In this document: piece after piece, positions 1 to 11,014 of the stretch
Numbering within the stretch: the first letter of the stretch is position 1
Layout: each line of letters opens with the position of its first letter
NCBI GenBank assembly: GCA_905397405.1
Contig: CAJPVJ010000127.1
Span: forward strand, 1-37,826
From: Oppiella nova
Taxonomy: Eukaryota; Arthropoda; Arachnida; Sarcoptiformes; Oppiidae
DNA length: 37,826 nt
Reading direction: 5' to 3'
Notes under the pieces: model-generated
The model's database searches: none
What the model was told of the DNA's origin: nothing
The model's input: the letters and a program-made list of their open reading frames with translations, nothing else
Translations under genes and position numbers: made by a program

Positions 1-746
1 AATAATTATCTCTACCCACTAAAAATTGTTTTATTAAATTAATATAATATTGTCAAAAATATTATTGTGGATTACTGTTTGTTAAATATAATACATTTTA
101 ATTTAAACAAACTGTAAATAATACCTAAACGAAAATTAGTGTTAGTAATATTAAATTTAGGTATTTCTATTGGCAACACTTTTCATTATAAATTTTATTA
201 TAAATTCAAATTGTTTTTGAAATAATTTTTGATTATCTGGAAAAAATATAATTTAAAATACCATAAATAAAAGTTACAGTTAAACATTATTTTAAAATAA
301 TTATGGTATAATAACAATACAATATTAAAAACAATTAGAAAATAAAATTAATGCTAAATATAATATAGTCATGGAAAATTAGTACAAACTGTAAACTAAT
401 TTGTAGATATAAATAAAATTTTATGATTTTAATTGCGATAAAATATTTGGTTTTTGCTAGCTTATCTATATATTTTAAAATTTATCACAAAAATTTTTAG
501 TGATTAATAAAATAAAATTAATCACCAATGTATTAAATTCAACCTAATAACTAGCATTATATCATGTACTTCATTAAAATTTTATTAATTATTAAATTAT
601 TAAAAGTATTTATTGATATTTAATAATTATTTGCCACTTGTTACACGTTTTAAAACTGTAGTTGATCATTTGACCTACAGTGAACTATTACCAATATAAT
701 TTAATTAACTATAATTAATTATTATTATATTAATTTATAATAAAAT
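1..746. other. AT-rich sequence, nothing recognised
   Basis: Very AT-rich with poly-A/T tracts. It lies outside the part of the left arm whose partner is within the window, so it may still be palindromic with sequence beyond the right edge. No ORF, RNA gene or element end could be supported. Confidence 0.6.
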
Positions 747-1009
747 TAAATTTTATATAAATATTAAAATCTATGCTGTAAACTATAATAAATCTATGTG
801 AATTATATGTTAACATATAAATTTATTTAAAAACTACAATCTAATTTTATCAAGATCAACATTCACTGTTTTACTAATAAAAACAGCATTTTCCCAATTC
901 CTCAACAATTATACAAGTTTTTGTTTTATTCAAACAGTTAACGTGAAAATTGTGTAAAAGTATTATAGTGTTAAAAAGTTTGATTAAAAAATGGATGTTT
1001 ATTTTTCCG

Positions 1010-1560
1010 TCATTTTCTTATTGTAGGACTAATATATTGCCGAAATCCCATATTTTGTGAAATGTCTGTTAAATCTGGAATGTCATCTCTAATTATAAAT
1101 TCGTAATTTTCAAAAAATGATTGCTTGCATATAAAGTCCCTTAACGATTCCAAATAAAATATATAATTATATTCTTATTAATCTAAATTTAAATTTATTT
1201 TTTGTTCTTAATATTCTTTTTTTAGTAGATTTTGTACAGTACATAATTATATTTAAAAATATTATTGTTGGATTGTCATATATATAATTTTGTTTTTACT
1301 AAAAAATATTTTTTATTTATTATTACATAACACTCAATAAACCACGAATGCTTTTAGCCTTTTCTGGTTCATTAATAACCACCAATGAACCAATTCCTGT
1401 ACTACCAAGGCAGTTACAATTTCTTTGAGGACGTTAATTTTGTTTGGCACAAAATTACATCTGGCACCTTTTCAATGGCCAATTGTGCTATGCGATCATG
1501 TTTTTCAATTTTAAAATCAATTGTGGGATAGCTGTACAAAATGACAAATATAGTCTTCGA
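1010..1560 (-). pseudogene. Decayed coding pieces, unknown protein (left arm)
   Basis: Two protein-like stretches without start codons lie on the minus strand. The lower one (about 1010-1172) is open for over 50 codons and ends in ...QYISPTIRK before a stop; its middle reads DDIPDLTDISQNMGFRQY. The upper one (1323-1545) reads ...IEKVPDVILCQTKL, then a frameshift, then NCNCLGSTGIGSLVVINEPE and ends at a stop. The right-arm mirror (35160-35695, plus strand) has different lesions: it keeps the frame at the CQTKL/NCNC join but has a TGA after GSTGIG, and it loses 2 bp in the DDIPD piece. The sharing of readable protein between arms shows this was coding before the duplication. The family is not recognised; it could be the distal part of the transposase-like locus upstream. 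Confidence 0.5.
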
Positions 1561-1744
1561 TAGCTTGGATCAATACCTTATTTAAAAATAAATAGGGCTT
1601 TCCAGAATTGATACAAATAAAATGTTATATTTTTTGCTCACATATAACCTGTAAAATACTTCAACAGTTTTAAAAAATTAATTAAAACCATTATTTACCT
1701 AAGGCCTTGATTATCAATTTTTAAATTGTTTTTTATTACCCATG

Positions 1745-1956
1745 TACTTTGTTTATGTGATTTTATTTTATGTCAATTAGTTAAGGAAATACCTGCCGAC
1801 CGCTGTTTAATAGTATATGCAACACAATCTAATATAGGTTTATATTGACTGAATATTGGTATGTTAAACCGTATTGCATAAACAATGTAATTAGCGGCCG
1901 GCAGGTATTTTCAAAACTAATTGACATAAAAAAATCACTAACATATCGTACAAAGT
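1745..1956. mobile_element. MITE-like hairpin element, left copy
   Basis: About 210 bp with imperfect terminal inverted repeats of roughly 55-60 bp, built on ACTTTG, then GATTTTATTTTATGTCAATT, then ATACCTGCCGRCCGCT. It encodes nothing. The mirror copy at 34806-34985 is cut at the GGCCGCT motif, where the right arm has lost about 1.2 kb. Confidence 0.7.
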
Positions 1957-2309
1957 TAATAAATAACCAGCAGAGTATAATATAAATACAATAGTTTTAT
2001 CATAAATTGGAGTAATCGGATCAATATTTATAATTATTGCAATTATATTTTTTTTAAATTCAGGAAATCGTCACAAAATAGTGAATTTCCCAGAATTATA
2101 GAAATTATTTGTTTAGAAATCCTTTAATATTTTATACACATCAGTGCACAACGGCATTCGATTAATTTTTAAAAGTTGTTTTCGTAGTGTCAAAACACGA
2201 TATGAATTCCTTATAAATAAAAATATTAATTTTAAAAAATTATCAAAAAAATTTTTCTCAAGAATATCAACCTTTTCATCAAATTTTTAATTTAAAAATT
2301 TTAATTGAT

Positions 2310-2620
2310 AATTTATAGTTTCCAGTTGATCGTGGCAATCATGAACATTTATTTATCCATTGTAATCACAAGTTAGGCAGGTTTTAAAGACACCATAACT
2401 TTGATGTTCCACCATTGATTTCAACGATAAAATATATTTACATCCATTTGCTGAAAAATCACTGTACATTAAATTGGGTGCATTTGAGTACGACGGGTGT
2501 CGATGGATATTTCATTTTCAAACTATTTCGCATACGGCGATGGCGTGTCTATCAAGGACATGGATTGAGTTATTGATAGGAAATAGAATTTGTAATTTTC
2601 ACATAAAAAATACATTTTTC
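2310..2620 (-). pseudogene. Decayed coding piece, possible transposon protein segment
   Basis: On the minus strand a protein-like frame reads HPSYSNAPNLMYSDFS, then GCKYILSLKSMVEHQSYGVF, then KTCLTCDYNG before a stop, followed in the same frame by NVHDCHDQLETINYQ. Upstream pieces (VLDRHAIAVCEIV) need frame changes to connect. It lies just downstream, in the same direction, of the transposase-like remnant at 3110-3330, so it may be a later part of the same protein. The plus strand also has a fairly open frame here, so strand choice rests on composition and context. The right arm lacks this interval. Confidence 0.35.
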
Positions 2621-2814
2621 TTGATTTTCAAGTAATTATAACAAATCTATTAAGGCTTGTTAAAATTCCAGTATTGAAATGCCAAACCAGCATTTCATAG
2701 CACAAAACATAAAATTAAATGTATTTTATATGGGACTCAATTCTATTTTAGATTGTCCCATAAACACTACTTTTGAAATGAAATAAAAACTTAATTAAAA
2801 TAAATGCTTTTATT

Positions 2815-2866
2815 TGGGCGCCGGCCACTGCACAGCTCGGCGGTGAACGGCGGCCCTCGCATGACA
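2815..2866. other. Short GC-rich patch
   Basis: About 50 bp of GC-rich sequence (GGCGCCGGCCACTGC ... GGCGGCCCTCGCATG) in otherwise AT-rich DNA. A loosely similar patch (GCACAGTGGCCGCCGC) sits at about 27357 next to the right-arm transposase-like remnant, so both may be traces of one element. Confidence 0.35.
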
Positions 2867-2885
2867 ATATAAATATATATTTATT

Positions 2886-3002
2886 CAAATTCCAATTCCT
2901 GATTCCCAAGAATATATTGGGAATATTCCAGTGGTAAATGTGCCTAGCTCATTTATGGGACAACAAACTTTAACTGATCTATGTGGCTTGGCATTATGTT
3001 AA
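2886..3002 (+). pseudogene. Fragment of a RING-like gene exon (exon 3 relic)
   Basis: A 38-codon open stretch reading PIPDSQEYIGNIPVVNVP, then QQTLTDLCGL, then a stop. It matches exon 3 of the RING-like gene A copies at 9590-9794 and 24257-24462, where the same frame reads PIPDS..YIGNIPVV.VP and QQALTDL. No other exon of that gene is nearby. It uses a frame that is interrupted by a TAG in both full copies, which suggests this fragment preserves an older reading frame. It lies only in the left arm, between transposase-like remnants, and may have been carried there by a mobile element. Confidence 0.6.
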
Positions 3003-3109
3003 TTAATGGAACCCACCAAATATTGTTGTTTGTCAAATATATAAAAATCACATCTAAATAATTCGTAATGATTTATAAATGTTTTAGTTTTATGGAGTTA
3101 AAATAAACA

Positions 3110-3330
3110 GGGGTAAATATTTATATTTTTCATAAGAACATTCTTGACTGAGAATTGACAAAAAATAATTTCCGAGATTAAATGTCACATCATAAGATAA
3201 TTGTTGTCCACATTCAGTGTGTTTATTGGAAAATTTCAATAATTTTTTAGTACAAAATTGATGGGTGACCAGATATAAGTTAGCTCCGGTAGTAGTTTTA
3301 AATCAATTATATAATTTTCAATTCAGTCAA
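3110..3330 (-). pseudogene. Transposase-like remnant (left arm)
   Basis: The minus strand encodes ...LVTHQFCTKKLLKFSNKH, then TECGQQLSYDVTFNLGNYF, then LSILSQE, then a frameshift near the following LP(V)YF segment. The pattern (S)YD(V/T)TFNLG(N/D)(Y/F) followed by a P-x-PV-hydrophobic stretch and a conserved His resembles the catalytic core of MULE-like and related DDE transposases in animal repeats, where the Asp of YDxTF is catalytic. That assignment is from recollection of the family pattern, not a search. Homologous remnants lie at 27155-27445 and 34640-34805. Confidence 0.5.
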
Positions 3331-3813
3331 GCATTTAGTGATCAATATTACAAATGGTTTCCGCAAGTATTTCGCACGTTTGAAAATAATTTAACTTGAA
3401 TTTATAATTTTAATTAATACATGAATCACAATGAATATATATTTCTCGAAACCAGACTGGTTACAGACCACGTCACTAATCCAGGTCAATTAGTTGGGAT
3501 TATGTTTACTTATATAAAACTGATTAATTTGATGCCAATATTTCAGAACATTTGCAACACCAAACATTTTTTAAAACTGCAAACATTTAAAAACTATTTT
3601 TATGTAATCTTATACTAGTATTCAGTTAATAGCTTTCATATCCTATGCTATAACTTTTGGACCTTATTAGAGTTAAGAATATTTACAGAATATTCTTTGC
3701 TTAACAGACTGACGTTTAAGTTATATATTAATAAAAAATGCAAAAATCCTTAGCAATTCAAATAAAATAAAATGACAGCTTAATATACAGGTGTCCATCC
3801 ATTGCATGCCAGG

Positions 3814-4845
3814 TCAGTCATGGCGCTTTGACACAAGACTCCATAATCTTTTGAACGGGGTGGACAATGCTGCAAATATGTAGGACCAATCTGACGCGTC
3901 CTCGGGCTTGGCTTCATTGATCGCCATGAGCTGTGGTTCCATATTTGGAACAAGGTTTTGGTTGGGGACCACTGTCCCTTTCCCTCCGCTTTCGTTAGCA
4001 GATATCTCGATCATTTGTTGATCATCCCATGAATAACTGGGTCTTTTATGTTTTGCTCTGGGAGTTGATTCTGGAGTGGTTTCAACCGCCGCCATAATAG
4101 AAGTGCAGGGCAGGGGTTCAGTTGATGTGCAGGTATGGGGTGCCGGTGTTGAGCCACATCTCTGGTTTATATCTACGGCACTAATATCGTGCCTACTGTA
4201 GCACATCAATGGCAAATCAAAATGCTTTTGTGCCAAATGTACAATAATTTGAACCGGGTCAGATTTAGCGTAATCGCAATACATACACTGGATTAGACTA
4301 TCATTTACCCATGGTTTGCCCCTTGTTATAAAACATTCAAATTTTCCAAATTTAAACGCATTTTGTACGTCAAGAGCTATGACATATGGGGCCTGGTGAT
4401 TGTATTTTGACGGCTTAATATACGTAAAATTGTATTCAGCCACATGTTTGGCTTTTTGGTGACAAACCCCGTGATCGGGGGTCATACCTCGATATACACA
4501 CATATTGCACGCCCATTTCTGCGAGTGAACCAACTTAATGTGGAGTGCTAGTAGGTCTATCTCCCATTTATCCAGGTCATTTAACCCAAATTGTAATGCA
4601 CAGTATGCGCACACCATTTTAGCACCTTGGTGATTAATATGACAGTGTTCAGTGAACTCCTTTGGGGTGCTGAAGGTTTGTTGACAATTGTCACCAAAAT
4701 ATTTGCCAACATTATACGTACATTTATAAAATTTGCACAAAAGTTCCTCATTTTCGGAGAGATCACCTGTGTCGAAGTCCACAATAGGGATATGGCGATT
4801 TTTAATACTCAAAGTTTTAACGTATTCTGGCAATCCTCTGGCCAT
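3814..4845 (-). CDS. C2H2 zinc-finger protein, copy 1
   Basis: Single-exon gene of 343 residues, probably a nuclear DNA- or RNA-binding protein. The ATG at MARGLP is chosen because the paralogue at 29920-30981 starts there with no upstream in-frame Met; a Met six codons earlier (4861-4863) is possible. Four C2H2 fingers are visible: finger 1 with wide Cys spacing (C42, C54, H67, H72), finger 2 with an extended loop (C79, C82, H102, H107), finger 3 canonical (C113, C116, H129, H134) and finger 4 canonical (CMYC...HLAQKH, about residues 197-218). A Pro/Thr/Ser-rich linker follows, then a basic patch (AKHKRPSYSWDD) that could be a nuclear localisation signal, and a conserved acidic tail. It lies in the left-only block. 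Exact family and targets are unknown. Confidence 0.8.
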   Translation of the reverse strand: MARGLPEYVKTLSIKNRHIPIVDFDTGDLSENEELLCKFYKCTYNVGKYFGDNCQQTFSTPKEFTEHCHINHQGAKMVCAYCALQFGLNDLDKWEIDLLALHIKLVHSQKWACNMCVYRGMTPDHGVCHQKAKHVAEYNFTYIKPSKYNHQAPYVIALDVQNAFKFGKFECFITRGKPWVNDSLIQCMYCDYAKSDPVQIIVHLAQKHFDLPLMCYSRHDISAVDINQRCGSTPAPHTCTSTEPLPCTSIMAAVETTPESTPRAKHKRPSYSWDDQQMIEISANESGGKGTVVPNQNLVPNMEPQLMAINEAKPEDASDWSYIFAALSTPFKRLWSLVSKRHD

Positions 4846-5417
4846 TTTATCAATAGATTTCAAAATTTTTAATTCTAATCAAATTTCTATTCTCACTATT
4901 ATTAATTATAACACTTATGCCTTTAGTTTAAATAAGTATTTTATAATGCCAAGCACTTTAGCTCTCATATATTTATTAATTCATTTGTATTCATTTTCAG
5001 GGCAAAGTCTCAAACATTCAATTATATGTGTTAACTGTTACATTAGTGTAACTTAGCTCTATTTAATTATTTTAGAAATTGATAGTTATTTCTCATAACA
5101 AAATTGTCATATTAATCTATTTAAATAATAAGTTCTGCCAAACATTTAGTTTCAATACATTTTTATCATAGACACAAAAATATGTATAGAATTATTCCCA
5201 ACGGAATATTCAACTCAAATTTCAATTACTTTATTTTTGCAAGCCATATAAACATTATAAACTTTGTATTTACTTTAAAGTCTAAAGTTCTAAAATAAAG
5301 TTTATAATAAAAGTTTTCCATATATCAATAATTATTACACTTATATTTGGCAACGAACTTATTATTATGCAATAATCTATTGTATGCATTATTAGTTTAT
5401 TAAGTGTTTGTAAAAAT

Positions 5418-5842
5418 CGGTCACTGTTACTTTATTCACTTAAATATAAACCGCGAACCTAAAACTGATGAAAAATTAAGTTACAGGTAATTAATACCGG
5501 TCATAGAATTCAATAGTTTAAGAACAGATTTATGTCACCTGGCCCACTCTGACATAACACAAAATACTTAAAGTAAACAAACTTGTGAACATAAGTACTG
5601 AAAATTAATATCTTATCATTTCTAAGTAATCATTTTGAAACTTAAGGATTAGTTGTCTTTCAGTACCGATGTTCACAAAATTGTTTACTCTAGTTTTAGC
5701 ACAATACAGTCTCACCCTGTCCACTGTATTTAAACAAAAAATTTGATAACTTAAATACTGACCATAATTAATGGACATTTATTTAGAAAGTAGTCAAAAG
5801 CCAACCGCCAAATATAAATCCACTATGAAGTAACAGTGACCG
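5418..5842. mobile_element. Foldback/MITE-like element, 425 bp
   Basis: The ends CGGTCACTGTTACTTTATTC and the inverse of GAAGTAACAGTGACCG are inverted repeats, and pairing continues inward imperfectly (TTTGTGAACAT..GTACTGAAA against its reverse at 5655-5685), so nearly the whole element can fold into one long hairpin. It is non-coding and left-arm only. Confidence 0.7.
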
Positions 5843-6550
5843 GAGTTTAATAAAGATTAGAACAAAAATATTAAACCTATTATATTCAATAGTAATAAAT
5901 TATTATACATTTAAATCGCACACAATACTTGTGCCCAAAAATATCGTAGTTGACCGTAAAACCCCTAATTTGTCAAAAATCCTAAGCATTTTACATAATA
6001 CGAGGTATGTAATAGATTTCTTACAATGTATATTATATAAATTTAAGTATTAAGCGGGTGATACCCAAGTATCACCCTGGCCATTTCTACTGGTATGCGT
6101 TTAATGTAGATAGTATACTGTATTTACCCTTTAATATAATAATTTGCAGGTTAAGAATTTTATACAACATCGATACCCGGGTCATATATATTGGTTACAA
6201 CTGTTTGTATTCACCCGGTTGTCCCAATGAAATAACCTAATTCCAAATCATTTCTATTTCCCACTTTTATGACCGATTATTGTAAGTGTACGGGATACGG
6301 GACAAATTTAAATTAAGTTGGTAACTTAATATCTCTGGAATAGTTGAGGTAAAATATTTATGCAATTTTAAATATATATTTATATATCCAATAATCATAT
6401 AAGGGTTCGACAGTCCCAATACACGTATGATATATTTGGCCTATGCCAGGACATAAGATCCAATCATAAAATAACCCTCCTGAGCCTTTATTTATTAATT
6501 TCTTATTTTTAACTCGCTTAACATTATTACCTTAACTCATTGGCATATAA
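5843..6550. other. Intergenic, nothing recognised
   Basis: AT-rich. A short hairpin (GGTGATACCCAAGTATCACC, 6057-6076) is present. The 60-codon frame starting there has no recognisable features. Confidence 0.5.
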
Positions 6551-6757
6551 CGGTTCTACCCCAAAAGACCTAAAACCGAAAAGACCTAAACTTAAATAAC
6601 TAACTGACCAGTGATCATTTGGCTTAATTTTGGTTATGGTAAGTTAGGTCAGGTCAGGACACGTCTATTCCACTTATCAAATTAAAAATATGTCCATTGG
6701 TCAGTTAGTTATTTAAGTTTAGGTCTTTTCGGTTTTAGGTCTTTTGGGGTAGAACCG
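6551..6757. mobile_element. MITE with perfect 60-bp inverted repeats
   Basis: 6551-6610 is an exact reverse complement of 6698-6757 as read by eye (starts CGGTTCTACCCCAAAAGACC). About 87 bp of unique sequence lies between. Perfect arms suggest recent insertion. No target duplication was seen. The GGTTCTACCCCAAAAG end is shared with the larger element at 24491-24873, so both belong to one family. Confidence 0.85.
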
Positions 6758-6984
6758 TCGTAAGAGACACTATTCTTAATTATGTTAGAATTGTATTGGA
6801 AAAGTGTCCAGGTATAAAACACTTTGAATGCAATGATGGTATCAGTAATGAGCTAATGAATTTAGTTATTCAACATTGTAGCAATTTGAATAGTTTCACA
6901 ATCACACTAACTAACAAGGTGTCAGATAAAGTGTTAAACTTGTTTTTTGTAAAGTTTAGCAAACAATTGAAAATTATAAATTAA
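6754..6984 (+). pseudogene. F-box/LRR-like protein fragment
   Basis: An open frame of about 76 codons begins at the edge of the MITE and reads ...VRIVLEKCPGIKHFEC, then NDGISNELMNLVIQHCSNLN, then SFTITLTNKVSDKVLNLFF, ending shortly after. The spacing CP.(I/L)..(F/L).C...I.(D/N)..(L/M)..(L/V)...C..L..(L/F) fits two cysteine-containing leucine-rich repeats of the F-box/LRR type, which in complete proteins bind substrates for SCF ubiquitin ligases. No F-box is visible and the 5' end is interrupted by the mobile element, so this is a truncated copy. Left-arm only. Confidence 0.45.
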
Positions 6985-7455
6985 TCTCACGTATACAACC
7001 ATAATTCATACTAATTTCATATACATTACCATAAAATACACCACAAAATAGCCTCATATCAGGAATAATTGTTATTCAAATTATATACAAAACAAAATTA
7101 TGGATTTATAATAAAACATTTGTAAAACATAAAATTGTACTATTCCAAATATAATAAATAAAATACTTTTTAATTTTATTATTTTATTATTTATTGTATT
7201 ATAAATTTGTATGGGAATGTAATGTAAATAATAAGTAATGGTTTAGTAATAATAATATATGTATAATGGTAGTAATATAAATATGAAAACTACAAGGGGC
7301 GTCCGTTATTTTATGAAAATTAATTTTTTTCAAAACAATTGAAATATGGTAACGACGGACACGCTGATGAGTTGGGGTATAACTGTAGGGACAATTTCAA
7401 TTATGAAATAGTTTAATTTATATAAAATATTAATTTATTTTATAAATGTTTAGTT
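6985..7455. other. AT-rich intergenic, nothing recognised
   Basis: Poly-A/T-rich DNA. A GC-richer patch at 7295-7400 (AGGGGCGTCCGTTATT ... GACGGACACGCTGATGAG) contains loose inverted matches (GTCCGT/ACGGAC), but no gene was supported. Confidence 0.5.
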
Positions 7456-7713
7456 ACTATTATTTTTTTAAACTGTCGTACAAATGTAAGCTTTAGTGGT
7501 GTATTCGATCGAGAGTAATTGTATTTAAGAGCGCTTATATGTGGCTCCAAATGTAAGGTGTGGTACACGGCATCTGGCGTCCATATGTGGTGTGGTATGC
7601 GATGTCTTGTGTGTGTGTGTGCTGGGTGTGGGTATGTGTGAGAGGATGAGAGCTGTGTTGTCAACAGTTCCAGGGATAGGTCTGGAACTATTGGCTTCAC
7701 TTCAATATAAACT
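7455..7713 (+). mobile_element. Truncated copy of the 323-bp insertion family
   Basis: Matches 13850-14113 in direct orientation, including GAGCGCTTATATGTGGCTC, GGCATCTGGCGTCCATATG, a TG microsatellite, and the 3' end GTTGGCTTCACTTCA. The first ~65 bp of the full copy are missing. Shared 3' end with a shortened 5' end is typical of retroposed elements, though no poly-A tail is seen. Open frames here are fortuitous. Confidence 0.7.
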
Positions 7714-7779
7714 TAAACACTTATATTCAACTAACTTTTTACAGTTTATTTTATCTTATCTTATATGAACTCATTTATT

Positions 7780-8189
7780 ATTTTTAAACTGAATCACGGA
7801 AGTGATAATGTTTGTATATCAATATTTTTACATAGATAGTGAAATGCATTAATGAATGATTAGTGACAATGCATTGATACAGCAAGTGTTGTCTCTTAAA
7901 ATTCAAATATTTTTTATTCATATATAAAGTCCGACGCTTTGTCGAAAACTACCCGGTCGCGGCTGATGTAATGTTAATCGATTGGAACATGATTCCTAAA
8001 ATTAATACAAAAATCACGACCAAAATTCTATAAATAGATTTGTAGAAAAAATACCGGCTTATGTAGGAATTCATTTGAGGCGGTGTCAAATTAAATTATG
8101 TATATAAATCATTATTCGATACGGTAAAAAGCGATTTGATGATTATTAGTTTAAACCTTAAAGCTGATTACTCGGTCTGAAATATACTA
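7780..8189. other. Conserved palindrome block without a clear gene
   Basis: Matches 26240-26630 in reverse complement. It contains TCGGTCTGAAATATACT at its right end (see the recurrent-motif finding). No ORF is supported. Confidence 0.5.
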
Positions 8190-8523
8190 ATTATCAGCAC
8201 TTTATGCGATTTAATCTCCAGGACCATTATAGACATTCTGACCCCCTTAATCCTGACTTTGCATAAGGTATAGGTTATAGAGACCTCATAGGCCGTTACT
8301 TTGGTAAAGATGTGTACAGAAATCAAACCCCCGCCGTAACAATAGTAGCTTATCGGATGAAGATGTTAAAATACTTTCCCTACGAATACAATAACAGGGA
8401 ATTTAAATCCGAGTTATTAACCGCTTTATCCCAAATAACTAACTTTAAGGCCAAATATAATTTTAATACCACTTTTAAAAATAATCGGGTTCAGAGTAGA
8501 GGCTACCAATTTACCATGTGAAA
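8190..8523 (+). pseudogene. Decayed ORF, unknown protein (left copy)
   Basis: A frame with one internal TAA (8264-8266) reads MRFNLQDHYRHSDPLNPDF, stop, GIGYRDLIGRYFGKDVYRN, QTPAVTIVAYRMKMLKYFPY, EYNNREFKSELLTALSQ and ends QSRGYQFTM before TGA. The second half (from 8312, GTG) is the longest open part, 69 codons. The mirror copy on the minus strand at 25910-26250 carries a different stop (EY changed to E-stop), a 3-bp insertion and indels near LNPDF and the 3' end. I do not recognise the family. Both arms are broken in different places, so the ORF was probably intact when the duplication formed, or nearly so. Confidence 0.5.
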
Positions 8524-9070
8524 TTAATTAAACATTGAAAGATCCAGTACTTCATAAGTATTCTGAAGTGGTTTAATAAACTCAATTTTGACCACAGTAG
8601 TTATTCATCAGCCAAGACATATTTAGGATTGGCAGTTTAATTGAGTATTTTCAAGACTGGACATCAATTTTAATCAAAAACTAAACAATATCTTAAATTT
8701 TTGATGTGTGAATTTATAAATTTTGAAAAGAATGTAAATTAAATGTGATATCACATTCAGCTATATGTAATATTTGAAATAAATCGGATGCTCTGCACGA
8801 CAGGGGACTGCATTCACGTCCCCCACACGAAACTACCACTTGTTCTTATTGCCTGGTCTGACAGGGGACAGCCTATACTACCCCATTTACGAGTAGTATG
8901 ACCCCGTAAGAATATTGCACTAAAAAATTAAACATGCATGCGTTTGAAAATAAATTCACAAAAAAATAATCTAGATAAAAATTAAAATTTCATTTACTTT
9001 ATAAAACTATTTAAGAAACAGAAAATGTAATTTTTTATTAATTATCTCAATATATTTGCTAAAAATTAAA
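8524..9070. other. Conserved block with a GC-rich patch
   Basis: Mirrored at 25333-25900. The part at 8785-8905 is GC-rich and contains GACAGGGGAC twice about 70 bp apart, kept in both arms. No frame stays open through it in both arms. It is probably the upstream region of gene A or an old element. Confidence 0.4.
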
Positions 9071-10001
9071 ATGCAACTTCTCCCAAGAAACCGTACCAGG
9101 CATATATCCGTTGTGGTGTCGTAACAAGATCTAATTTCTTAAGAAATGATTGTATCAACCCAAGCATGTAAATTTTTATACTCTTAAATTATTAATTATA
9201 TAATTGAGCAAATACATTTTTAATTTTAGAAAACATACATTCTTAATTTGCACCAAGACTAAGAAAATGCGTTGGATGTTGAGGCACGTATGTGGGCAAC
9301 TGTTTTGCATCCCGTGCTTTCAAAGCACCAAGGCGTATGATAGGGATTGCCATGATGTCACCCAGGTGATCGGGTTGGACGCAGATTGATACTTACGCCA
9401 AATGACCATACTGCCGGGGTCGTATGTCCACAAACTTCCCCATACCTGATAAAACATCATAGGTATGGAATGACCACGCGTATGTAATGGTATGGAATGG
9501 TATCGAATGGTATGGAATGACTACACGTATTAAATTAAAATAATTTTAAAAATAACCATGCTAAAATTAATTATATATTTATAAATTAGACGTGTCCTTG
9601 CCCAAATGTACGCGGCACTCCCCTTCTATGAAGCACCAGGGACACAGTACACAACAGGAACCACAAGTTCCAATACCGGATTCCCATTAGTATATCGGGA
9701 ATATTCCTGTGGTGAATGTACCAAAAAACTTATGGAGCAGCAAGCTTTAACAGATCTTTGTGATTTGAGCCCTTTGTTTGACCAAGAAAATGAGGTATGT
9801 ATTTAAATATTTAAATTAAAATAATAAATTTAATAATTTCTTAAAAATTAGCAGGATGATATGGAAATTAGTGGCGGCATGAATTACAATGTATGGTATG
9901 ATCCGTTAATAGATATTAATGTAGGCAACGAGCTAATGTACGTATCAAGTAATGAGTGCGATAATGATATTCTTGATCTTGATACTTTAACTTTTAATTA
10001 A
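9071..10001 (+). pseudogene. RING-like zinc-binding gene A, left copy (broken)
   Basis: Four exons inferred: 9071-9167, 9230-9526, 9590-9794, 9852-10001, joined by GT-AG introns of about 60 bp. Exon 2 encodes a RING-like zinc-binding module (C-x2-C, then RHVCGQ..C-x2-C, then DRDC; the final CPxC is lost). Lesions: a 1-bp loss in exon 1 compared with the right copy; first zinc Cys changed to Phe (HTFLIC); a 2-bp loss after GLDAD giving a TGA; a nonsense change in the last CPYC pair; a TGGTATGGAA tandem expansion of about 40 bp at the exon 2 end. Exon 3 stays open (VLAQMYAALPFYEAPGT ... LTDLCDLSPLFDQENE) and exon 4 ends DILDLDTLTFN. RING proteins are typically ubiquitin ligases; that role is only inferred. 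Convergent with gene B. Confidence 0.65.
9478..9521 (+). repeat. TGGTATGGAA tandem repeat in gene A exon 2
   Basis: Several imperfect copies of TGGTATGGAA/TGGTATCGAA. The right arm has a single unit at the same place, so this is a left-arm expansion that disrupts the exon end. Confidence 0.8.
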
Positions 10002-11014
10002 ATAAAATAAATATAACTATGTAGAATTTTAATAAATAAATAAAAATATTTTAAAATGTAAAAATAACTTACAAATTATTTAAATTCAAATTGAAAGTTA
10101 ATTAAATTATGTTAGGTGGGTAATATATAAAGGGTCATGCTATTTATTTTACAAAGTAAATTATAATTGCTATTAAAATATCAAAATTATATTGAATAAC
10201 TGTTAAACATAACATTATGCTATGAATGATACAAAGTACTCACCGTTTTTGTGCCTACATATAGGCCAGCTATGTATCTAAAATTAAACTTAACCAAGGT
10301 CATTAATCTAAATGTAAAAAGTTTTTTAAATATTAAATTTAATAAATGCTAATATAAATAATTAACGATTTTTAAATGTAAAAACACAATCTTAAGTGTA
10401 TTCATTGAATATCTAGTCAGTTTACAAAAAATTCGTAAAATTAAAAAAGTGATAAGTTTTGCTTGATACGATATTTATTGCAGTTTTATTAATATATTGA
10501 TAATATTTATTTCACTGAGATCAATATCTATTTAAATACTCTACTGAAAAGGTATTACTTGGAAACAGATATTTTAAATATTATATCTACTACAATTAGT
10601 GGCATATTTATTAAAAACAAACACCATGCTACCTGTTAAATTAGAAAATAATGATATTCAAAAAGTAGCCCTGATACTGTTATATACTAGCTGTGGGGTA
10701 AATGGTGAGTACTCCCCGTCCCCTAAATGACCCTAGTGAAATAGCACCATGTACATGCGAAGGCAAAAGAATTAAGTGCCTGGCCGGACAACCAGGATAA
10801 TCTATGGACTGCCTCTCTATTTCACGTCGATACGGACACCGGAATTTTACCTAATTATTAAGTTTTTGCTTATACTAGTGATACATTTTGAACTTACACA
10901 GGTCACGTGCCACGATTGATAGATAACCGGGGGTTAACCAGAACACATCGGTAGCATTTGGTTGCCCCCGTTATTATTAATTTTTTCAGGTCCAATTATA
11001 CATTTTTAAGCTTG
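10002..11014. other. Left-only intergenic between genes A and B
   Basis: Mostly AT-rich. 10690-10985 is GC-richer and contains a 43-bp hairpin (10928-10970, CGGGGGTTAACCA against TGGTTGCCCCCG). The right arm has only about 310 bp here with a different element, so this stretch was inserted or replaced. No coding frame was supported. Confidence 0.5.

Noticed and set aside
4581-5056. ORFs opposite or overlapping zinc-finger copy 1
   Set aside because: Shadow frames of the real gene, not conserved in the paralogue.
6058-6240. 60-codon ORF
   Set aside because: Starts within a small hairpin, has no recognisable features and no paralogue in the window.
6403-6420. GGGTTCGACAGTCCC resembling a tRNA T-arm
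   Set aside because: No acceptor stem, D-arm or anticodon arm at the right distances.
7360-7400. CTGATGAG resembling a hammerhead ribozyme core
   Set aside because: No GAAA follows a plausible stem II and no matching stem I or III with a GUH cleavage site could be drawn.
7440-7768. ORFs of 75 and 86 codons
   Set aside because: Fortuitous frames through the TG-rich truncated mobile element, lost in its full-length relative at 13791-14113.
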